From assembly GCA_948146395.1 (NCBI GenBank), contig OX411551.1:44922796-44986795 (forward strand): a stretch of DNA of 64,000 bases, in the 5' to 3' direction. The stretch is from Fragum whitleyi (taxonomy: Eukaryota; Mollusca; Bivalvia; Cardiida; Cardiidae). Positions 56,095 to 64,000 of this stretch are shown piece after piece; positions within the stretch are counted from its first letter, which is position 1; each line of letters opens with the position of its first letter. A program made the translations under genes and the position numbers. Below the pieces are notes generated by a model that saw only the letters and a list, made by a program, of their open reading frames with translations, was not told where the DNA came from and did no database searches.

Positions 56095-57105
56095 AAAACC
56101 TTCGGAAAACACTACAATATAACGTGGTACAAGTTTATTGGCTACATGGCACGTTTTCCGGATGCAGTCCGCGCTGGATTTAAAGCTTGCAAATACAACA
56201 ATTGTCAAATGTTCTTCCAACCGAAATATATCAGAAACAGCGATGCAGTTATTTTTGACGGGAGAAATGTTTTGACCAGCGACTTCTTCAAACGAAATCC
56301 CGGACAAGTTTGGATATTTTCGGCCCATGAAGCCCCCATTTCGTTCAATGACACGGGAGCTTTTTGGACGAAAGGCGGTTGGGTTTCGGCTTATAACTGG
56401 ACAATGACATATGATAAATCGAACACAGATATACATTTACCATATGGAGAAATTGTAAGAAAAACGGAGAAAGTGGTTTCAAAGAATTATGGCGAAATAT
56501 TTCAAAAGAAGAACGCAACGGCACTCATAGTCTCTTCTCACTGTCAAACACGTGGCAGACGAGAATCATACGTGGAAACTTTACAAAAATACCTTGATGT
56601 CGATATTCTTGGTGACTGTGGACAAAAATGGAAATGTGGTGAGAGATTTCAGCATGATAACTGCTTTGATATATTGAACAATTATAAATTTTATCTTGCT
56701 TTTGAAAATGCACTGTGTAACCAATATTTCACCGAAAAGCTTTTTCGTAATTTTAACTATGACAGCATAATGGTTGTTCGCGGAGGGCGTAATGGTGATG
56801 CAAACCGTTTATTACCTAAAGGGACATTTATAAATACAGACGATTTTGGATCTATTAGAGAATTAGCAGACTATATGAATAAATTAGCCAAATCAGAAGA
56901 GCTGTATACAGAACTGTTAAAACGAAAGGATGAATATTATTCCCTGCCTTACGAAGCTCTATATCAAAGGGCCATGTGTGATCTTTGTGAAAAAATGAAT
57001 CACCAGGATATTTATAGGAAACAGATTAAGAGCACCATTCAGTGGGCCTTTGGAAAAGAACAGTGTGATGACCCGTCAAAAATTTCAGATCTCAATGAAT
57101 TTTGA
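56095..57105 (+). CDS. alpha-1,3-fucosyltransferase, exon 2 (catalytic domain)
   Basis: 336 codons and stop, joined in phase 0 to exon 1 for a 399-residue protein. The acceptor is ATCAAATTTCAG/AAAACC; the open frame upstream to 56029 is intron. It has GT10 features in order: an N-terminal lobe with CKYNNCQMFF and SDAVIFDGRNV, QVWIFSAHEAP (family version VxFxxEAP/ESP), AYNWTMTYDKSNTDIHLPYG (the NWTMSYRxDSDIxxPYG motif), a cysteine-rich linker, and the GDP-fucose-binding motif YKFYLAFENALCNQYFTEKL. The enzyme would transfer fucose from GDP-fucose to GlcNAc of N-glycans in the Golgi lumen. Acceptor specificity (core or Lewis type) cannot be told. Odd point: AATAAA follows the TGA directly (57106-57111). 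Confidence 0.9.
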   Translation, partial: KTFGKHYNITWYKFIGYMARFPDAVRAGFKACKYNNCQMFFQPKYIRNSDAVIFDGRNVLTSDFFKRNPGQVWIFSAHEAPISFNDTGAFWTKGGWVSAYNWTMTYDKSNTDIHLPYGEIVRKTEKVVSKNYGEIFQKKNATALIVSSHCQTRGRRESYVETLQKYLDVDILGDCGQKWKCGERFQHDNCFDILNNYKFYLAFENALCNQYFTEKLFRNFNYDSIMVVRGGRNGDANRLLPKGTFINTDDFGSIRELADYMNKLAKSEELYTELLKRKDEYYSLPYEALYQRAMCDLCEKMNHQDIYRKQIKSTIQWAFGKEQCDDPSKISDLNEF

Positions 57106-57111
57106 AATAAA
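57106..57111 (+). promoter_or_regulatory. possible polyadenylation signal adjoining the stop codon
   Basis: AATAAA begins at the base after the TGA. If used, the 3' UTR would be under 30 bp and end inside the M5 MITE. A further AATAAA lies near 57774. Confidence 0.4.
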
Positions 57112-57115
57112 ACCA

Positions 57116-57490
57116 TTGATCATGCAATGAAGCCTGTATTGACCTGATATCACCTGTTAGCTAACATAACATGATATCAGGCAGTCTATTTATAGAAACA
57201 TTTGTATTAATGTTATCTGGTCGAGGTTGGGAAGATTTATCATGACGAGGCTATACCGAGTCATTATTAAATTCTCGCAACCGAGACCAGATAACATTGA
57301 TATTTAAAGACACTTACATTTTATTCTATTTATCACACATTTTTTTTCGCTTTTTTATTATAAACCCTTAAAAATTAAAAATTATAAAAATTCAAGTGAA
57401 AGAGTATTCATATTGTTTTCTTAAAACAGACTGTCTGATATCATGTAATATGTTTAGACAGGTGATATCAGGTCAATACAGGCTGCATGG
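57116..57490. repeat. MITE family M5, copy 2, in the fucosyltransferase 3' end
   Basis: Terminal inverted repeats: CTGTATTGACCTGATATCAC on the left (about 57131) and GTGATATCAGGTCAATACAG on the right (about 57462). A central pair, ATGTTATCTGGTCGAGGTTG and its complement, also appears. It starts about 10 bp after the stop codon. Confidence 0.75.
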
Positions 57491-57499
57491 TTAAAAACA

Positions 57500-58260
57500 T
57501 ATATGTCAAGAATACAAAAAGGAACTAATTGGACATCTTTAAGTTTGATTTTACAACTTAGATTGAAATTTTACCTGAGGATAATAGGATCATGAGTCTA
57601 ACTATTATTTCCATCGTGTTCCTAATCTATTCCAGAAGAAACAGCGGGCTTTTTCTTTGTTACAATACCCATTTTGAAGGGGTGAATTTGGCGGGGTCCT
57701 TAAAGAGAAAGCTAGACAGTTGTTCATTTAATTACAACTTAAAGTATATTCTTTATAAATTATTCAAGATGAACAATAAAGTTTCCATAACAATTTTGTT
57801 GTTTATTTAGATTTTTATTATGATCTAGTAAAATAGTGTGAAGAATACATTTAACTAGTATTATCTTTTATATCGCAAAAAGTGAACATTTGTAAATTCT
57901 GTGGGTAAAAATGAATTCCAAGAAGAATTTCAGGGTCAAAACAGAATTGGACTGTCAAAGTCCTGGTTTAAGGGTCAAACAAAACCTTCCGGTTGTTCGA
58001 ACAGGTCGATAAAAATATGCTCTAGTGTCTAGCTTAAAAACGCGTTTCTGAAGCGAAAATTGTGCTTGAAAGTTATGGATTCATGTGTAAAGCAGTTCAG
58101 ACTTGTGTTATAGGTTGAAATGGGACTATAAACATTTGGATATAATGAATTAGTACAGTCCGACCGACCAACATTGCAAGTGACGTCATGATTTGTTTAT
58201 AAATTATTTTTGCTGTGTGAAATATGTAAGGTTTAATAAATAGTAAAACAATCTGTAATA
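57500..58260. other. no recognisable gene
   Basis: The 72-codon ORF at 57592-57810 has no recognised domain. CATTGCAAGTGACGTCA at about 58172 is repeated in inverse orientation at about 59314, flanking the region with the two tRNA-like pieces. Confidence 0.4.
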
Positions 58261-58273
58261 GACAAGAGGGAAA

Positions 58274-58372
58274 ATAGCTCAGGTAGTAAGTAAGTTCGGA
58301 CATAAGTCTTCGCAGCTCGAAAGTATAGTGATATTGATTACCGTGGTTCGAATCTCTGTCAGGTTACGTGTA
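58274..58372 (+). repeat. tRNA-like sequence, SINE head
   Basis: A-box-like TAGCTCAGGTAGTAAGTAAG and B-box-like GTGGTTCGAATCTCTG sit about 60 bp apart. There is no acceptor stem, so a tRNA-derived repeat is favoured over a tRNA gene. Confidence 0.4.
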
Positions 58373-59163
58373 TTTTTTTAAGTCTTATAATCTTTAATAA
58401 TGTATTTTCTAATAAAGAAAATAATTAATTCCATTATTTTAAAATTGACTCGTTTATTCATTACTTTGGATCATCAGACCTTAGTATAGAAGACAACTCC
58501 TTCATATTTACATCTGTGCAAATCTACATAAAAGAGACAAAAAGGTTCTTTCAATGGTACATTGCAGCCTCGTACAACATTTGTCCTGAACCAAATCTTT
58601 GATGCCGAAATGCGTGATGGGCAAACAGTAGCTCTCCGACACCTCGACTTCCCCCCCCCCCTATTATTTATTTGTTTTTGTTTTTTTTCTCTTGGAATAT
58701 ATATTGCCATATCTACTGTATTGATCTCATGGCCGGAACGCGTTTTGTCTTCAAAACTTTTTTTGAATTACATAGCTATTGAATTTGTTAAATGGAGGCA
58801 TTTTTTTCTATGTAAATAGCCAAACGGGAATGGTCGTATCTAAGTTGTTCGAACTTGTGACCAGACCCCTTTGCCTAAGATAATATATGTACACACGTGA
58901 TGATTCTGTATGTTTGTAAAAAAATGGCAATAAAATATGTTTAAACTATTACAAGTAAAAGAAAACTTTTCATTTTATAATATTTTCTTTTTCTTTTCTC
59001 TACAGTCTTTTTTGCCAGTATTTCAATATTTTTCTGTTTTCAACTCATACACATATATTCATACATAATACAAAAAAAAATTTTTATTCAAAATCATTTC
59101 GTGTAAAATTGCAAATGCTAATACAATGCATCAAGTTTTGAATCTTGAATTCATGAATAAGAA

Positions 59164-59246
59164 AAAAATCCGTTCTTTGCACCGATTCGAACCCCTAAAG
59201 CACGTTACTTAGTATAGGGTGCGTTACCGACTGCGCTAATTACGAC
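59164..59246 (-). repeat. tRNA-like sequence on the minus strand
   Basis: On the minus strand: TTAGCGCAGTCGGTAACGCA (A box) then GGGGTTCGAATCGGTGC (B box). The acceptor arms do not pair (GTCGTAA against GCAAAGA), so this is a SINE head or a decayed tRNA. Confidence 0.45.
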
Positions 59247-59538
59247 GGTTGTCCTAGTGTGTGTTGAATAACAATTTAATTTCAACATTGCCTTTGAAAA
59301 GTAAACATTAAGTGACGTCACTTGCAATGTGAAGTGGTTGATTTGTAAGAGTTTATAAATGTCTCTTTGTGCCATTCTAATCATCTAAAAATAGAACAAA
59401 ATCTATAAAATCAATATCTACATTTAGAATCATTTAGAAACCTGTTTTAAACCGGTCTATCTACCTGGTTTACCTGCCCGTGATTTACGTGTTCAAACGC
59501 TATATTTAGACACAAAACCTATCCACGAGTTTATCAAA

Positions 59539-60450
59539 ATGGCAGCTAAAAGTCAGACGGCAAAACAAAATAAAGCCAAATCTAAGAAGACTACAACTGA
59601 CCCAAACGAAAGTCATTTGTCTGAACCTGATCTTCTAACGGAACCAGGCGAAGCAGAATCCATCTGTTCAAAGTTAGAAACGTTGTCAAACGAAATACGA
59701 AAAATAAGATTGGATCTATGTAACATTGTGAAAAAGGATGAAATTCACGAACTCGTCACCAAAACAGTGAAAGAAGTATTAAAAACTTTTGAACAGAGAA
59801 TTCGAGATGACTTAAACCGAAAAATAGATGACAAATTTAGAACCCTTCAAGAGGAAATTGCTTCGCTAAAATTTGATAATGGGCAGCTAAAAGATAAGTT
59901 CGAGTCAAAGCTACAATCGGCCACCAAGAAGTCAGATGAAAACTATTTAAAAGTAGAAAAACATGAGAAGAGAATTAATATTGCTATCCAAATGGGGAAT
60001 AATAACGAACAATATTCTAGAAAAAACAACCTAAAAATCATGGATATACCCGAAGAATCGTCTGAAACAGAGAGTGACCTAGCTGATAAAGTTTGTCAAA
60101 TACTTGATGAACAAGATGTTGTATTGAAAAAGGAGAATATCCTTGCAATCCATAGGATTCCAACCAAAACTAAATCTGCGAGACCAGTAATCATTAAAAT
60201 GACGAACAACTATACCAAAATTCGCATTATGAAAAAACGAAAAGAACTTAAGGCTGCAGGCCACAGATTAGTAGATGATGTAACACGTCTAAACACGGGC
60301 CTCATAAATAGATTAAACGATCATGTGGATATCGATAAGGCATGGTTTTTCAACGGTTCCGTCTTTGGATGTACTACCGATGGAAAAAGGTTGAAATTTG
60401 ACATTTTTGACAATATATCTAACGTGATTGAAAATTCAAAGGGTAACTAA
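59539..60450 (+). CDS. LINE ORF1-like protein, intact single exon
   Basis: 303 residues from ATG 59539 (AAAATGG context). Order: a Lys/Ser/Thr-rich N-terminus (residues 1-35), a long charged region with coiled-coil character (about 43-150; SNEIRKIRLDLCNIV, EEIASLKFDNGQLKDKFESK), then RKNNLKIMDIPEE and ENILAIHRIP. Next come RPVIIKMTNNYTKIRIMKKR and a C-terminal part with WFFNGSVFGCT. Coiled coil followed by an RRM-like R(K)NNLxIxxIPE core and a basic C-terminal domain is the plan of L1-type ORF1 RNA-binding proteins. No endonuclease or reverse transcriptase ORF follows in the 3.5 kb to the window end. It could be a truncated element or a host gene derived from one. Confidence 0.7.
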   Translation: MAAKSQTAKQNKAKSKKTTTDPNESHLSEPDLLTEPGEAESICSKLETLSNEIRKIRLDLCNIVKKDEIHELVTKTVKEVLKTFEQRIRDDLNRKIDDKFRTLQEEIASLKFDNGQLKDKFESKLQSATKKSDENYLKVEKHEKRINIAIQMGNNNEQYSRKNNLKIMDIPEESSETESDLADKVCQILDEQDVVLKKENILAIHRIPTKTKSARPVIIKMTNNYTKIRIMKKRKELKAAGHRLVDDVTRLNTGLINRLNDHVDIDKAWFFNGSVFGCTTDGKRLKFDIFDNISNVIENSKGN

Positions 60451-61040
60451 CGTCTAATTCCACAATTCAAAAATGACGCTAATATCAACTACCAAAACAA
60501 TGCTAAAGGAAAAACGTAAATTCCTTTAACCAGTAAACGAACCATAACTGTGTGAATTCATTGATGATAGCCATATTATGCTAGTGTTTTCGGTGCAAAT
60601 AACCGATAATTTCAATAATCCATGTTTCGGTTCCACAGCTGTGTTAGTATCGTCACTTTGACCCATAAACAGCGTGACTGCAGCCTGTTAAAGCTGTAGT
60701 CACGAGGTTTTGGGAATAAAACCGACACTTTGGACAAAAATACGATTTGGCTGCACGGCTTTCGTTTTGAAGTATGTCCGTTTAATTGTGAAAAATACAT
60801 TCTCTCTTCATAGTACTGCTTGATTTTTAAAAGATACAGTTGTACTGATTGTATTTCATCACTTTGATATTATCGCTATTTCACAAAATGCAATGAAACA
60901 TTCTCCTTTCATGATATTGTCTTCAGATTGTCGAAACAATGTCAAACGTAAAAAATCTGCGTTCGGCACGCTCTACTTAAACGATATGCAATACGACTTT
61001 TAAATAGGCGATGTTTTTGGGACGATTCTTGACATACCTT
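60451..61040. other. no recognisable gene
   Basis: AT-rich. It contains a short inverted pair around CTGCAGCCTGTTAAAGCTGT near 60678. No ORF2-like sequence in any frame that I could recognise. Confidence 0.45.
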
Positions 61041-61079
61041 CTCTTAAATGCATCGTCTAGAATTTTATAGCCGTTGTCA

Positions 61080-61430
61080 TTCTGAGCCCGTAAAACTAAT
61101 GAATTGGCGGGGGTATGAGCAAGGATCGGCATGCTCAGAGGTGCAAGCTGATCTTGGTAAATATCACCTGACTTCTTTTTTGAACCAAAAACATTATTCA
61201 CGATCTCTGGAAAAACGTTTCTCATTCTGAAATCGTTATTCTATTGATTTGACAGAGGTAATTACGGGGATCGGCATTCACATATGTGCAGACTGATCAT
61301 CACAACATAAAACGTTAAACTTGAATAAGTGGAAGTTAAGAATCGACACCAATTGACTTCCTCTTTAGACTGGAAATCCTTATTGTATTGTCCGAGAAAA
61401 CCCTCGTGATGCCGAACTCGTTATAACATT
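61080..61430 (+). repeat. diverged leading copies of the 3' tandem repeat
   Basis: GGGGGTATGAGCAAGGATCG, CATGCTCAGAGGTGCAAGCT and TCTTGGTAAATATCACCTGA announce the sub-repeat of the following array. A second diverged unit lies at 61250-61310 (CATTCACATATGTGCAGACT). Confidence 0.65.
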
Positions 61431-61431
61431 G

Positions 61432-64000
61432 ATTTAGCAGGAGTATTAGCAAACATCAGCATGCACATATGTGCAGTCTGATCTTGGTAAATATCACCTG
61501 ACTTCCTCTTTGAATCGGAAAATTAATCATATTCTCTTAGAAAACATTGTCATGCTGAACCCATGATTTAGCAGGAGTATGAGCAAACATCAGCATGCAC
61601 ATATGTGCAGTCTGATCTTGGTAAATATCACCTGACTTCCTCTTTGAATCGGAAAATTAATCATATTCTCTTAGAAAACATTGTCATGCTGAACCCATAT
61701 TACTTTTGATTAGACAGGGGTATTGTCGGAGATCAACATGCACATGAGTGCAGTATGATCTTGGTAAACATCACCTGACTCTCATTTTCGATTAGGAAGC
61801 ACTGAATTATAACAGATGAGTGCGGTTATTGGCGCTTTGGATTTCGATACAATTAAAAAAGGAATTTCATCTTTTTTTAAACTTGATCCTAAAACCGAAG
61901 ATTGTTGAAAGTGGCGTAAACCCCCATTCAAGCAAACAAACAATTAATAACAGACGTTATCAGTGGATGTGATTGCGACGATTCCGATTTCCAAGGAATT
62001 CAAGTAGATCCATAAAATAATTTAATTCTTGTTCACAAAACATCGTTCTGAATTTAGTTTTTACCTATAGATTTACATTCGAGGTTTTAAGAATTTAGAG
62101 CAATGAGGCACTATCCGTTTAATTGTATTGCTCTGGATGATGCTACCGAGGTACATATTGTATAGTAATGTATTGTTTGTTAATTTTTGACTTGGCAGGG
62201 GTTGACCTAATTCTCTGAAGAAATCCTAATCTTTCTGAATTTGTATTATCAGTAATTATCAGGGGATATTGGCAGGGATTGGTATGCAAAAACGTACAGT
62301 CCAATCCTAGTAAATATCACCTGACTTCTTCTTTGAATCGGAAATATAAATCAAATCTTCTTACGAAACCTTTGTCATGCTGAACCCACAATACTATTGA
62401 TTTGGCAGGGGTATGAGCAAAAATCAGCATGCACATATGTGCAGTCTGATCTTAGTAAATATCACCTGACTTCCTCTTTGAATCGGAAAATTAATCATAT
62501 TCTTCTAGGAAAACATTGTCATGCTGAACCTATATTACTTTTGATTAGACAGGGGTATTGTCGGAGATCAACATGCACATGAGTGCAGTATGATCTTAGT
62601 AAATATCACCTGACTCTCATATTCGATTAGGAAGCACTGAATTATAGCGGATGAGTGCGGTTATTGGCCCTTTGAATTTTGATACAATTAAAAAAGGAAT
62701 TTAATCTTTTTTTAAAATTGATCCTAAAACCGAAGATTGTTGAAAGTGGCGTAAAACCCCATTCAAGCAAACAAACAATTAATAACAGACGTTATCAGTG
62801 GATGTGATTGCGACAATTCCGATTTCCCAGCAATTCAAGTAGATCCATAAAATAATTTAATTCTTGTTCACAAAACATCGTTCTGAATTTAGTTTTTGCC
62901 TATAGATTTACATTCGAGGTTTTAAGAATTTAGAGCAATGAGGCACTATCCGTTTAATTGTATTGCTCTTGATGATGCTATCGAGGTACATATTGTATAG
63001 TTATTTATTGTTTGTTAATTTTTGACTTGGCAGGGGTTGACCTAATTCTATGAAGAAATCCTAATCTTTCTGAATTTTTATTATCAGTAATTATCAGGGG
63101 GTATTGGCAGGGATTGGTATGCAAAAACGTACAGTCCAATCCTAGTAAATATCACCTGACTTCCTCTTTGAATCGGAAAAATAAATCAAATCTTCTTACG
63201 AAACCTTTGTCATGCTGAACCCAAAATACTATTGATTTGGCAGGGGTATGAGCAAAAATCAGCATGCACATATGTGCAGTCTGATCTTAGTAAATATCAC
63301 CTGACTTCCTCTTTGAATCGGAAAATTAATCATATTCTTCTAGGAAAACATTGTCATGCTGAACCCATATTACTTTTGATTAGACAGGGGTATTGTCGGA
63401 GATCAACATGCACATGATTGCAGTATGATCTTAGTAAATATCACCTGACTCTCATTTTCGATAAGAAAGCACTGAATTATAGCGGATGAGTGCGGTTATT
63501 GGCCCTTTAAATTTTAATACAATAAAAGAGGGAATTTTTTTTATTTAACTGAAAGATTGTTGAAAGTGGCGTAAACCCCCATTCAAGCAAACAAATCATT
63601 GATAATAGACGTTATCAGTGGATGTGATTGCGACGATTCCGATTTCCCAGCAATTCAAGTAGATCCATAAAAGAATTTAATTCTTGTTTACATAACAACG
63701 TTCTGAATTTAGTTTTAATCTATAGATTTTCATTCGAGATTTTAAGAATTTAGAGCAATGAGGTACTACCCGTTTAATTGTATTGCTCTGGATGATGCTA
63801 TCGAGATACATATTGTATAGTTATTTATTGTTTGTTAAATTTTGACTTGGCAGGGGTTGACCTAATTCTATGAAGAAATCCTAATCTTTCTGAATTTATA
63901 TTACAAGTAATTATCAGGGGATATTGGCAGGGATTGGTATGCACAAACGTACAGTCCAATCCTAGTAAATTTCACCTGACTTCTTCTTTGAATCGGAAAA
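61432..64000 (+). repeat. tandem array of about 835-bp units with short sub-repeats
   Basis: The word GCATGCACATATGTGCAGTC recurs at about 61458, 61590, 62426 and 63261. The last two are 835 bp apart and code the same accidental 61-residue ORF. Each long unit has two or three roughly 130-150 bp sub-repeats sharing AAATATCACCTGACTTCCTC and AACATTGTCATGCTGAACCC. An invariant 500-bp stretch with GATTGTTGAAAGTGGCGTAA and CCATTCAAGCAAACAAAC follows, which is the SINE tail. The array is cut by the window end. Confidence 0.85.

Noticed and set aside
61432..64000. CRISPR-like direct repeats
   Set aside because: The repeats are long, contiguous and eukaryotic in context, with no short repeats separated by unique spacers.

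Overview
The window is animal genomic DNA, AT-rich and dominated by transposable elements. It looks like a bivalve mollusc, probably a heterodont clam (inference). The reasons are a tRNA-derived SINE with the 3' tail GCGGCGTAAAACCCCATTCAAACAAAC, repeat cassettes with 145-180 bp tandem cores, many palindromic MITEs, a DIRS1-like tyrosine-recombinase retrotransposon, and intron-containing metazoan genes.

Three coding units can be supported. (1) On the minus strand, from 22873 down to 6475, seven exons fit together in phase into an 828-codon Notch-ligand (DSL) gene: an N-terminal MNNL/C2-like module in three exons, a DSL domain split over two exons, then about 16 EGF repeats. The signal-peptide exon was not found. 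No transmembrane segment is visible before the stop at 6475. (2) On the plus strand, 54711-54899 joined to 56095-57105 gives a two-exon, 399-residue type II membrane alpha-1,3-fucosyltransferase (GT10). (3) On the plus strand, 59539-60450 is an intact single-exon ORF resembling a LINE ORF1 protein, with no reverse transcriptase next to it.

Layout: 1-6470 holds SINE, MITE and foldback repeats. 6475-22873 is the Notch-ligand gene; its largest intron (14882-22718) carries a three-level nest: an old MITE, inside it a TTAA-flanked foldback element, inside that a decayed DIRS1-like element with inverted terminal repeats and an internal complementary region. 22900-34600 holds dispersed repeats and three cassettes with tandem cores, one of which is an array of 145-bp units with a six-unit higher-order period. 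34640-37515 is a minus-strand cassette interrupted by another cassette with a 162-bp core. 37500-53000 holds SINEs, MITEs and simple repeats and no recognisable gene. 53100-54030 is a 0.93-kb palindrome with a 6-bp target duplication. 54376-57500 is the fucosyltransferase gene, bracketed by a SINE and a MITE. From 61430 to the end lies an array of about 835-bp units.

Exon calls rest on reading frame, splice consensus and phase agreement read by eye. Repeat family names are by resemblance only.
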